This document shows, one piece after another, positions 1 through 7,348 of a stretch of DNA of 64,000 bases. Under the pieces are notes generated by a model. That model searched no databases and was not told the DNA's origin. It saw only the letters and a program-made list of their open reading frames with translations. The DNA comes from Sulfurospirillum sp. 1612 (GTDB lineage: Bacteria; Campylobacterota; Campylobacteria; Campylobacterales; Sulfurospirillaceae), in assembly GCF_036556685.1 (NCBI RefSeq), contig NZ_CP140614.1:1116001-1180000 (forward strand), in the 5' to 3' direction. A program made the translations under genes and the position numbers. The stretch's first letter is position 1. Every line of letters begins with the position of its first letter.

Positions 1-1
1 T

Positions 2-334
2 TATGGCCCGATCAGCACCGGAACAGTGAGAACGAATTGCTATAAAGAGGGGAAAGTGACCCGTTGTGTAACGACACCAAATCAAACTTATGGCATCATC
101 GGCTACTCTCAAAAAATCCGATATCTCCACGGACACTACTTTATCATGACCGTTTATAATACGCAAACACAAGAGAAAGTTTTTGTAGCAAAAAGCTCGA
201 CGTTTGAAACTTCTTGCGATAATATGACGTTGTACCGATTTTTGATTGATGAGACCATCAAACGGATGAATTTTCACAGGCCGATGGAGTACAAATTCTC
301 AGTCAAGATGCCTGATGGCTTTACGTGTCAGTAG
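2..334 (+). CDS. 3' part of an unknown protein, cut by the window start
   Basis: The reading frame is open from base 2 with no stop upstream, so this is the C-terminal part of a longer gene. A GTG at 26 could serve as a start, but nothing like a ribosome binding site precedes it. About 110 residues are visible. They are polar, with three cysteines in the first half (two within TNCY..TRCV, one in TSCDN), many aromatic residues and no membrane segment. I do not recognise the family. Its last 14 bases overlap convergently with the 3' end of the zinc-ribbon gene on the other strand. No function is proposed. Confidence 0.5.
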   Translation, partial: YGPISTGTVRTNCYKEGKVTRCVTTPNQTYGIIGYSQKIRYLHGHYFIMTVYNTQTQEKVFVAKSSTFETSCDNMTLYRFLIDETIKRMNFHRPMEYKFSVKMPDGFTCQ

Positions 335-995
335 TTTCTTGATTGTAGAGTTGTTGTAAAATCGCTTCTTGTTCTTCTTGTGAGTAGTTGAATTTGAATT
401 CGATTTCTTTGAGATAGTAGAAAAAATTCTCAGCCCTGATACCTTTATAGCGCACAATGGATGCCTCAAAAAAGACCCAAAATTTTGTGATAAGATTATC
501 GATGTTTTGGATTTTGGCGATTTTATTGAACATCATGAACTTTGAGAGCTCTTTGAAATAGGATTTTTGTGCGCCATCTTGGAGAAAGTCATCTTTGTAC
601 TTGTGCAAACTGGGCATGGGTAGATTGAAGATTTTGTCTTCATAGTGAAAAGTCAAAAAGTTTTGTGAATCAAAAATATTTTCTTCTACCTTTTTTTTAC
701 TCTTTTCCAAATAGAGATATTCATCATACTCCAATACATCTTTGTCGATATAAGCCTCTTGTGCAAAATTGGCGATGAGCATCCTAAAGAGTTCGTAGCG
801 ATTTTTAACCGTGAGATAATTAAAACCTAGTGTGATACTCGCTTCTCTTGCGCTAAGATTTTCGCAGAAAGCTTTGATGATTTTGTGGTTTTTTTCAATT
901 TTCTTAGGACTGAATTTTTTACCACATTTACTACATTTTAATTGTCCCGTTTTTAAAGTATAGAGTTTTGGATGATGACAATAAATACAATTCAT
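321..995 (-). CDS. Zinc-ribbon/helix-turn-helix protein, transposase-like
   Basis: This 224-residue protein opens with a four-cysteine zinc ribbon (C3, C6, C21, C24), as in the N-terminus of IS1595/ISSpo-type transposases. A likely helix-turn-helix follows at about residues 46-72 (SAREASITLGFNYLTVKNRY). The remaining ~150 residues are rich in lysine and aromatics, and I see no DDE/DDD catalytic pattern. There are no terminal inverted repeats or target duplications around it. It may be a domesticated transposase-like DNA-binding protein or a decayed element rather than an active transposase. It is divergent from the nickel/hydrogenase operon with about 110 bp between them, so a role in regulating that operon is possible but only inferred. 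Confidence 0.6.
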   Translation of the reverse strand: MNCIYCHHPKLYTLKTGQLKCSKCGKKFSPKKIEKNHKIIKAFCENLSAREASITLGFNYLTVKNRYELFRMLIANFAQEAYIDKDVLEYDEYLYLEKSKKKVEENIFDSQNFLTFHYEDKIFNLPMPSLHKYKDDFLQDGAQKSYFKELSKFMMFNKIAKIQNIDNLITKFWVFFEASIVRYKGIRAENFFYYLKEIEFKFNYSQEEQEAILQQLYNQETTDT

Positions 996-1104
996 ACAAA
1001 ATTATACCATATTTTGTGCCAAAAATATATAAGAAATATCTCAATTAATGATACTTTTATGTAAAAGTTGTAGAATATGAACAATTATTCATAAAGGGTT
1101 GAAC

Positions 1105-1746
1105 ATGCACATAGCTGATGGATATCTTTCTCCTGAAACCGTAGTCGTTTCTTTTGCGGTTGCTATCCCATTGTGGGTTTATGCATTTCGTAAATTAAAA
1201 GCGAAAATGAACGAAGAGACGATTCCTGTCTTGGGTGCTCTGAGTGCTTTGAGCTTTGTTATCATGATGTTTAATATTCCCATTCCTGGGGGTACAAGCG
1301 GACACGCGGTGGGGGCGACTTTGATCGCCATCATGATTGGGCCTTGGGTCTCTTTTATTGCGGTGTCTTTAGTCTTGTTGATTCAAGCAGTCGTATTTGG
1401 AGACGGGGGCATTTCAGCACTGGCTGTCAATGCGCTAGGTATGGGATTGATTGCTTCATTTAGTGGCTATTATTTGTTTGAACTCCTTAAAAAATATAAG
1501 TTTGCTCCTTTTATCGCTGGATACACTTCTTTAGTTTTTGCTTCCTTTTTTGTTGCACTTATTTTGGGTATCCAGCCTCTTTTTTGGTCTCACGATGGCA
1601 CGCCACTTTATTTTCCTTTTGATTTGAAAGTTACCATACCGATGATGGTAGGGGGACACTTGCTTTTTGGAATTGCCGAGGGGATTTTTACACAAGTTGT
1701 GTATGCATTGTTAAAGAAAGAGAAGAAGGTGACTTATGAAATCTAA
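1105..1746 (+). CDS. cbiM: Nickel/cobalt ECF transporter substrate-binding membrane subunit CbiM
   Basis: This is the substrate-specificity (S) component of an energy-coupling-factor importer for Ni2+/Co2+ in the inner membrane. The start is the ATG at 1105, because the mature N-terminus must be Met-His-Ile: in this family M1, H2 and a His near position 67 bind the metal. H67 lies in TSGHAVGA here. A TTG six bases upstream is in frame but would bury that N-terminus, and the AAAGGG ribosome site fits the ATG. The 213 residues contain about six hydrophobic helices. It is the first gene of the cbi-hyp operon and overlaps the next gene by 11 bases. Nickel is the likely cargo because hydrogenase maturation genes follow. 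Confidence 0.92.
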   Translation: MHIADGYLSPETVVVSFAVAIPLWVYAFRKLKAKMNEETIPVLGALSALSFVIMMFNIPIPGGTSGHAVGATLIAIMIGPWVSFIAVSLVLLIQAVVFGDGGISALAVNALGMGLIASFSGYYLFELLKKYKFAPFIAGYTSLVFASFFVALILGIQPLFWSHDGTPLYFPFDLKVTIPMMVGGHLLFGIAEGIFTQVVYALLKKEKKVTYEI

Positions 1747-2035
1747 TGTTTTTAAGATTTTGGCGGTGATGGTACTTTTGGTGCCACTAGGACTTTTGAC
1801 CCAAAACCCTGCATGGGGAGAATGGGAATCAGATTATTACATTAAGATATTAGGATACCTGCCAAAAGGGATGGCTGATGCCAAAGGGGTGACTCCCTTA
1901 TTGCCAGATTATTCGATGAAAGGCGGTAATGAAGTCTTGTGGTATTATCTTAGTGCATTGATTGGTATCGTGTTGATATTTGCGATTTTCTACGCCGTGT
2001 CTAAAATAGGAAAACGTCGTGTTTCTAAATCTTAG
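1736..2035 (+). CDS. Small membrane subunit of the Ni/Co importer (CbiN/NikN, PDGLE-like)
   Basis: This 99-residue protein has one N-terminal and one C-terminal membrane helix around an extracytoplasmic loop of roughly 40 residues, the topology of CbiN/NikN auxiliary subunits of metal ECF transporters. It sits between cbiM and cbiQ, overlapping both, which supports the role more strongly than sequence motifs do. The loop segment NPAWGEWESDYY stands where the PDGLE-type signature normally lies. In characterised systems CbiN/NikN helps load metal into CbiM. The family call comes mainly from position, size and topology. Confidence 0.75.
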   Translation: MKSNVFKILAVMVLLVPLGLLTQNPAWGEWESDYYIKILGYLPKGMADAKGVTPLLPDYSMKGGNEVLWYYLSALIGIVLIFAIFYAVSKIGKRRVSKS

Positions 2036-2555
2036 CTTCATTGCCCTGTTTTTTGTGATATTATGGCTCAAGAGTCCATGGTATCTATTGGCGTGCGCTT
2101 TGATTTTCAATGCAGTTGCTTTTAAAAATTGTATCAAAATTAATAAAAAAGTTTTAAAATCCATACTGATCTTTAATATTGGTGTGAGCCTTGGCTATAT
2201 TGTGATGGCATTTTTCAAAGAGATTAGTCCTTGGAATTATGTGATTTATATCAATCTCAAAGTTTATACTTTGACTTTTTTTGTATTTTTGTTTTTTTCT
2301 CATGTCAGCATCGTGAATTTTTTCTCTTTTTCAAAAGAGCTAAGCTATCTTTTGAGTATTTCACTCTCCCAAATCTACTCGTATCGCAAAACTTTTGAAG
2401 ATTTTAGATTGTCTTATAAAGCCAGATTTATCAAAAACTACAAAGAGCGCAAGCGGGATTTTATCACGGTAGTCTTTAGCTTTTTTCTCAAAAAATCAAT
2501 GCATGATTCTCATGAGAGAGTCCTAGCAATGAGAGCGAGGGGATTCTTTGATTGA
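2019..2555 (+). CDS. cbiQ: ECF transporter transmembrane coupling subunit CbiQ (short form)
   Basis: This is the T component that links CbiM/N to the ATPase. The start is a GTG inside the end of the preceding gene, with AGGA seven bases upstream. The 178 residues begin with about three or four membrane helices. They end with the coupling-helix motif MRARGFFD, matching the A-x-R-A/S-R-G signature of EcfT/CbiQ proteins. At 178 residues it is shorter than the usual 220-260, with a reduced membrane domain, but the essential C-terminal coupling region is intact. It overlaps the ATPase gene by 8 bases. Confidence 0.83.
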   Translation: MFLNLSFIALFFVILWLKSPWYLLACALIFNAVAFKNCIKINKKVLKSILIFNIGVSLGYIVMAFFKEISPWNYVIYINLKVYTLTFFVFLFFSHVSIVNFFSFSKELSYLLSISLSQIYSYRKTFEDFRLSYKARFIKNYKERKRDFITVVFSFFLKKSMHDSHERVLAMRARGFFD

Positions 2556-3315
2556 TTTAGAACATATTTCATTTGAGTATGAAGATAAATGTGCACTTGA
2601 TACGATTGATTTAAAAATTGAAACTGGTGAAAAAGTCGTACTTTTGGGTAGTAATGGCAGTGGAAAATCTACGTTGCTGCGATTATTGGCCGGACTATAT
2701 TTTGCCAATAGTGGCACGTATTTTTTTGAAAAAGAGCCCATCAAAAAAAGAAAAGTTGGGAAAGATTTTCGAAAAAAAGTTGGAGTTTTATTTCAAAATC
2801 CTGAGAGTATGATTTTTAATCCTACCGTTTATGATGAGATTGCTTTTTCACTCAAAGAGTTTGATTTTGATAATATCGAAGACCGCGTTGTCAAAATCTC
2901 AAAAGAGATGGGCATCGAAAAACATCTCAAAAAATCACCGCTTAGCCTAAGTGGTGGCGAAAAACAAAAGGTCATGTTGGCTTCTATTTTGGTGTATGAA
3001 CCACAGCTTTTGCTCTTAGATGAGCCAACGGCTGCGATGGATCCTAGGTCATCAGGGTGGTTTATCGATTTTATGATTGATATCCAAAAAACCGTCGTAC
3101 TGGCTACCCATGATCTCAGTCATGCTTATGAGATGAGTGAGCGTGCCATTGTGATTAGTGAGGAGCATAAAAAGATTTATGATGGCGATATAGAGGTTTT
3201 ATTTGAGGATTTGGATTTGCTCCAAAAAGCCAATCTCATTCACAAACATAAAGTTAAAAAAAATATTTATAATACAAAATACCATTTACATTTTAAAGGA
3301 GAAGGACATGTGTAA
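2548..3315 (+). CDS. cbiO: Ni/Co ECF transporter ATPase CbiO
   Basis: This is a cytoplasmic ABC ATPase powering the metal importer. The start is a TTG at 2548 with GAGGGG upstream, inside the end of cbiQ. The 255 residues contain Walker A GSNGSGKST (34-42), a Q-loop in LFQNPE (81-86), signature LSGGEKQK (134-141), Walker B LLLLDEP (154-160) and the switch histidine H188. Its 3' end overlaps the hypB start by 8 bases, so import and maturation genes are translationally coupled. It has a single nucleotide-binding domain, so a homodimer is expected. Confidence 0.92.
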   Translation: MIDLEHISFEYEDKCALDTIDLKIETGEKVVLLGSNGSGKSTLLRLLAGLYFANSGTYFFEKEPIKKRKVGKDFRKKVGVLFQNPESMIFNPTVYDEIAFSLKEFDFDNIEDRVVKISKEMGIEKHLKKSPLSLSGGEKQKVMLASILVYEPQLLLLDEPTAAMDPRSSGWFIDFMIDIQKTVVLATHDLSHAYEMSERAIVISEEHKKIYDGDIEVLFEDLDLLQKANLIHKHKVKKNIYNTKYHLHFKGEGHV

Positions 3316-4078
3316 AGATTGCGGTTGCTCTATCACAGATAGCGCACACGAACACGAACATCATCACGGAAGTAGCGAGGAACATCAAAGTGCCCACGAG
3401 CATTTACATGATAATCCGCAACTTAACGATAAAAAAACAGTAGAAGTTATCACAAAGATTTTGGATAAAAACGATCATGAAGCCGATCACAACCGTGCTC
3501 ATTTTGAAGAGCACAATGTTTTGTGTATCAACTTGATGAGCTCTCCGGGCAGTGGTAAGACAACAATGCTCGAAGCTTTGGCAGATATTGCAGATTTTAA
3601 ATTTTGCGTCGTTGAGGGTGATTTGGAAACCAATAAAGATGCCGATAGGTTAACCTCAAAAGGAATCGATGCCCATCAAATACAAACTGGTTCTGCGTGT
3701 CACTTGGATGCTTTCATGGTACATAAAGCACTCCATCATGTAGATATGGACAAAGTAGATGTCTGTTTTATCGAAAACGTCGGTAATCTTGTTTGCCCTG
3801 CGAGTTATGATGTCGGAAGTCATCTAAATATCGTGCTTGTCTCAGTTCCTGAGGGTGAAGATAAAATCGCAAAATACCCGGTAATGTTCCGAAAAGCCGA
3901 TTTGATTCTTTTTACAAAAACTGACCTTTTGCCATATTTTGAATATGACTTAGAACACGAAAAAAGTGTCGCAAGAACACTCAAACCTAATGTTGATATT
4001 TTAGAAATCAGTACAAAAGATCCAAAAAGCTTAGAAAAAGTTGCCAATTGGATAAAATTCAAAAGAGAGGTAAGATAG
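3308..4078 (+). CDS. hypB: Hydrogenase/urease nickel-insertion GTPase HypB
   Basis: HypB hydrolyses GTP to deliver nickel, with HypA, to the [NiFe]-hydrogenase large subunit. The ATG at 3308 was chosen because it gives the conserved high-affinity metal motif M-C-x-x-C-G-C (C2, C5, C7) and has GGAGAAGG upstream. The protein is 256 residues. Residues 14-34 are a histidine-rich stretch with nine His, which in other HypB proteins stores nickel. The P-loop SSPGSGKTT is at 78-86. The later segment GSACHLDA and the switch region IENVGNLVCP carry the dimer-interface metal site. The next gene starts directly after its stop. Confidence 0.96.
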   Translation: MCKDCGCSITDSAHEHEHHHGSSEEHQSAHEHLHDNPQLNDKKTVEVITKILDKNDHEADHNRAHFEEHNVLCINLMSSPGSGKTTMLEALADIADFKFCVVEGDLETNKDADRLTSKGIDAHQIQTGSACHLDAFMVHKALHHVDMDKVDVCFIENVGNLVCPASYDVGSHLNIVLVSVPEGEDKIAKYPVMFRKADLILFTKTDLLPYFEYDLEHEKSVARTLKPNVDILEISTKDPKSLEKVANWIKFKREVR

Positions 4079-4351
4079 ATGTGTCTTTCAATACCAAGCA
4101 AAGTAACTCATATTGATGAAAATAATATGGCCACCGTTGATACTATGGGCGTCAAAAGAGAAGTGACGCTTGATTTAATCGATGAAAAAGTTGAAATCGG
4201 TGATTATGTACTCATTCATGTTGGATTTGCTATGAATAAAATCAGCAAAGAAGAGGCTCAAGAGAGTTTGGACCTCTATGGGCAGATTGTGGAGCAGATG
4301 AAAAATGAGGAGATAGACCAAAGCGAGGGAGATTGCAATTATGCCACTTGA
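4079..4351 (+). CDS. hypC: Hydrogenase maturation chaperone HypC
   Basis: This 90-residue HypC/HybG-family protein begins MCLSIPSKV. The N-terminal cysteine C2, exposed after Met removal, is the residue that carries the Fe(CN)2CO group between HypD and the hydrogenase large subunit. An OB-like beta-barrel core follows, with an acidic C-terminal tail. It directly abuts hypB and overlaps hypD by 11 bases, which fits the stoichiometric HypC-HypD complex. Confidence 0.95.
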   Translation: MCLSIPSKVTHIDENNMATVDTMGVKREVTLDLIDEKVEIGDYVLIHVGFAMNKISKEEAQESLDLYGQIVEQMKNEEIDQSEGDCNYAT

Positions 4352-5459
4352 TTTGATAGAAGGCTTTAGAAATCCTGAACATATCAAAGCCTTGGCTGCA
4401 TTAATCGAAAAAGAGTGCAAGAGCAAACTCAATGTCATGGAAGTTTGTGGGGGACATACCCATACGATTATGAAGTTTGGTCTGCCTCAAATACTGCCTG
4501 ATTTGGTAGAATTTATTCACGGACCAGGTTGTCCGGTTTGTATTATGCCAAAAGAGCGCATCGACCATGCCCTTGCACTCGCTTCAATGCCAGATACGAT
4601 TCTTGCGACACTTGGTGATATGATTCGTGTGCCAGGGAGTAAGACGTCATTGCAAAAATTGCGTGCTGAGGGCAAAGATATCCGATCATTATATTCTCCA
4701 CTAGACGTGCTTAAAATTGCCAAAGATAATCCGGATAAGAAAGTCGTTTTTTTCGCAATCGGCTTTGAAACTACGACGCCAATGACGGCGGTGCTGATTG
4801 ATGAAACACTCAAAGCAGGCCTAAAAAATCTCTATTTTCATATTAATCATGTCACGGTACCTGAGCCTATTGATGCGATTATGTCAAGCGGAGATTCACG
4901 GATTAATGCCTTTTTGGGACCATCACATGTGAGTGTGATTACTGGATATGGCGTTTTTGAACCCTTGGTGGCGCGCTACAAAACTCCAATCGTCGTCGCA
5001 GGATTTGAGCCAGTTGATGTGATGGAAGCCATCCTCATGATAATCCGTCAGATTAACAATGGAGAGTATAAAGTCGAAAACCAATACAAAAGAGCCGTCT
5101 CTAAAGAGGGCAATGTCAAAGCGCAAGAGTTAATCAACAAATATATGGAAAAACGCAGTCATTTTAGATGGCGTGGTATTGGTGATATTGCGGATAGTGC
5201 GCTAAAACTCAAAGATGAATATGCCTATATGGATGCCGAAATTGCTTTTGATGCCATCTTGCCAAAAGGTGAGATTGATGATCATAAACTGTGCATTTGT
5301 GGTGATATTCTCAAAGGAAATGCCAAGCCGTTTGATTGTAAAGTTTTTGGAAAAGCGTGTGTACCGAGCAACCCGATGGGATCTTGTATGGTCTCAAGCG
5401 AAGGGGCTTGTGCGGCTTATTATAAATATGGAAAATTCACCGGAAAAGGGATGAAATGA
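4341..5459 (+). CDS. hypD: Hydrogenase maturation iron-sulfur protein HypD
   Basis: HypD is the scaffold on which the Fe(CN)2CO cofactor of [NiFe]-hydrogenase is assembled. Its 372 residues are the typical length. Conserved segments are CGGHTHT (36-42), GPGCPVC (61-67) and GFETTTP. A C-terminal cysteine cluster (CICGDIL, FGKAC, GSCMVSSEGAC) binds the [4Fe-4S] cluster. The ATG lies inside hypC, and the stop overlaps the hypE start as ATGA. Confidence 0.96.
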   Translation: MPLDLIEGFRNPEHIKALAALIEKECKSKLNVMEVCGGHTHTIMKFGLPQILPDLVEFIHGPGCPVCIMPKERIDHALALASMPDTILATLGDMIRVPGSKTSLQKLRAEGKDIRSLYSPLDVLKIAKDNPDKKVVFFAIGFETTTPMTAVLIDETLKAGLKNLYFHINHVTVPEPIDAIMSSGDSRINAFLGPSHVSVITGYGVFEPLVARYKTPIVVAGFEPVDVMEAILMIIRQINNGEYKVENQYKRAVSKEGNVKAQELINKYMEKRSHFRWRGIGDIADSALKLKDEYAYMDAEIAFDAILPKGEIDDHKLCICGDILKGNAKPFDCKVFGKACVPSNPMGSCMVSSEGACAAYYKYGKFTGKGMK

Positions 5460-6463
5460 GTCAAAAAAAGATAATGCTATCGCAAGGCGGTGGCGGAGAA
5501 GAAACCCAAACGCTCATCAAAGAGCTTTTTTTTAAATATTTTGATAATGAGATTTTACTCAAAATGGAAGATGCTGCCGTCCTTACGATGCAATCGAAAA
5601 AGATTGCGTTTACGACTGACTCTTTTACCGTCAGCCCTATCTTTTTTAATGGGGGAAATATCGGTAAATTAGCCATCGCTGGAACTGTCAATGACGTCGC
5701 TATGATGGGTGCAAAACCACTCTATCTCACGTGTTCATTCATGATAGAAGAGGGATTCCCTTATGATGATTTGGTGACTATTGTCAAAAGCATGAGTGAT
5801 GAGCTCAAAGTCAGTGGCGCGAAGATTGTAGCAGGTGATACTAAAGTCGTGCCAAAAGGTAGCGTGGATGGTCTTTTTATCAATACTTCAGGTATTGGTG
5901 AAGTGATGATTGACAATATCTCAGCACACAATCTTGTAGAAGGTGATTCTGTCATTGTATCCAATGAAGTGGGAAATCATGGCGCGTGTATTTTAGCCAA
6001 ACGCGAAGATATCCAACTTGATTCTGATTTGAAAACTGACTGTGCAACATTGTGGCCGATGATTGAGGCGTTGATAAAAGAGGGCATCAAAATAAAATCA
6101 CTCCGAGATGCCACACGTGGAGGTTTGAGTGCTGTGCTCAATGAATGGTGCGAAACATCACACGTCAGTATTGAAGTCAATGAAGAAAAAATCCCAGTAG
6201 CCAATGAAGTCAAAGGGGTTTGTGAAATGTTGGGATTTGAGCCTTATGAATTTGCCAATGAAGGTACGATGGTTCTCTGTGTTGAAGCCGGCGAAGAAGA
6301 GAAAACCTTGCAAATATTACGAACCTTTGAGAAAACAGCAAAAGCTTCATTTATTGGAACCGTGTCACACAAATATGATGACAAAGTCATCCTTAATACG
6401 CCATGGGGCAGTAGCCGATATTTGGAACCGCCTAAAGGTGAACTTTTACCAAGGATCTGTTAA
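5456..6463 (+). CDS. hypE: Carbamoyl-dehydratase HypE
   Basis: HypE dehydrates a carbamoyl group on its own C-terminal cysteine to a thiocyanate, the cyanide donor for the hydrogenase iron. The protein is 335 residues with an AIR-synthase/PurM-like ATP-binding fold (GGGGEETQTL at the N-terminus, VAGDTKV mid-domain). It ends in PRIC, so the required terminal Cys335 is present. The partner carbamoyltransferase HypF is not in this window and must lie elsewhere. The stop shares one base with the hypA start. Confidence 0.96.
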   Translation: MSQKKIMLSQGGGGEETQTLIKELFFKYFDNEILLKMEDAAVLTMQSKKIAFTTDSFTVSPIFFNGGNIGKLAIAGTVNDVAMMGAKPLYLTCSFMIEEGFPYDDLVTIVKSMSDELKVSGAKIVAGDTKVVPKGSVDGLFINTSGIGEVMIDNISAHNLVEGDSVIVSNEVGNHGACILAKREDIQLDSDLKTDCATLWPMIEALIKEGIKIKSLRDATRGGLSAVLNEWCETSHVSIEVNEEKIPVANEVKGVCEMLGFEPYEFANEGTMVLCVEAGEEEKTLQILRTFEKTAKASFIGTVSHKYDDKVILNTPWGSSRYLEPPKGELLPRIC

Positions 6464-6804
6464 TGCATGAATATTCTATCGTGACTTCACTGCTAGATAT
6501 GTGTGAAGAAAATGCCAAAAAAGAAAATGCCACCAAAGTGACGAAAGTGGAAGTGAAAATTGGGAAATTAAGTGGCGTCGAGCCCTATCTTTTGGAGAGT
6601 GCTTTTGAGACGTTTAAAGAAAAAACGATTTGCGATGGGGCAGAATTTGTGATGAATATCCAAGATGTGGTGGTGCATTGTAATTCATGCAATAAAGACT
6701 ACACTCTGGAGAAAAATGAATTTTTCTGCCCAGGATGTAAGAGTCTAGATCTCGATGTGGTTGATGGCAATGATATGTATTTGATGCGGGTTGAAATGGA
6801 ATAA
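6463..6804 (+). CDS. hypA: Hydrogenase nickel metallochaperone HypA
   Basis: This 113-residue protein begins MHEYSIV. The N-terminal amine and H2 form the nickel site of the family. A zinc site is formed by two CxxC pairs (CNSC and CPGC) in the C-terminal half. It acts with HypB in nickel insertion. It is the last gene of the cbiMNQO-hypBCDEA run: an extended -10 promoter begins 12 bases after its stop and serves the next gene. I saw no clear terminator between them. Confidence 0.95.
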   Translation: MHEYSIVTSLLDMCEENAKKENATKVTKVEVKIGKLSGVEPYLLESAFETFKEKTICDGAEFVMNIQDVVVHCNSCNKDYTLEKNEFFCPGCKSLDLDVVDGNDMYLMRVEME

Positions 6805-6815
6805 TAATTGAATTA

Positions 6816-6824
6816 TGATATAAT
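6816..6824 (+). promoter_or_regulatory. Extended -10 promoter for the acetyltransferase gene
   Basis: TGATATAAT matches the TGnTATAAT extended -10 exactly. Transcription would start near 6831, leaving a leader of about 14 bases that includes the GAAGGA ribosome site before the ATG at 6845. There is no obvious -35, which is normal for sigma-70 promoters in this phylum. Confidence 0.6.
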
Positions 6825-6844
6825 TTCCACGAAGGAAATAATAC

Positions 6845-7348
6845 ATGATTAAACAATTTAGAGTGGCAAAGATAGAGGATTTGCCCGAAATTATTAATAT
6901 TTACAATGATTCGATCAATGATGGTATTACGACACTAGAGAGTGCAATCGTGACGGTTGAGAGCCGCGTCGATTGGTTTCACTCTCATGATAAAGAGACG
7001 CGCCCGATTTTGGTGAAAGAGTATCGAGATAAAATCATCTCCTGGATTGATTTTCAACCTTTTGACGCGGGTAAAGCTTACCAAAATTGCGCGCGTATTA
7101 ACATCTATATTGAGAGAAATTTTAGAGGACAAAAACTAGGTCAAAAATTTTTACAAGAAGCACTGGCAAAAGCAAAAGAGTATGGAATCAAAACGCTTTT
7201 AGCCTATATTTTTGCCGATAATATTGCTTCATTGAAATTATTCAAAAAAATGAATTTCAGAGAGTGGGGTCGTTTCCCTAGTGTGGCTGAATTTGACGAT
7301 ACACAAAAAGACCTCATTATCCTTGGTAGGGCTATTGAAACAGTTTAA
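6845..7348 (+). CDS. GNAT acetyltransferase, phosphinothricin-acetyltransferase-like
   Basis: This 167-residue GNAT protein resembles the Pat/MnaT (YncA) subgroup. It shows the early motif DLPEIINIYND, the region INIYIERNFRGQKLGQKF where the acetyl-CoA pyrophosphate loop (R-G-x-x-L-G) binds, and the C-terminal NIASLKLFKKMNF segment. Homologues N-acetylate small amines such as methionine sulfoximine or amino acids. The substrate here cannot be told from sequence. It has its own promoter and overlaps the 3' end of the convergent AsmA-like gene by 17 bases. Confidence 0.85.
   Translation: MIKQFRVAKIEDLPEIINIYNDSINDGITTLESAIVTVESRVDWFHSHDKETRPILVKEYRDKIISWIDFQPFDAGKAYQNCARINIYIERNFRGQKLGQKFLQEALAKAKEYGIKTLLAYIFADNIASLKLFKKMNFREWGRFPSVAEFDDTQKDLIILGRAIETV

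Noticed and set aside
321-995. Complete insertion sequence
   Set aside because: No terminal inverted repeats, no target-site duplication and no visible catalytic acidic triad around or within the gene.
1898-2164. Small minus-strand gene between the CbiN-like and CbiQ genes
   Set aside because: It overlaps two coupled plus-strand genes of the nickel transporter completely and has no homologous features.
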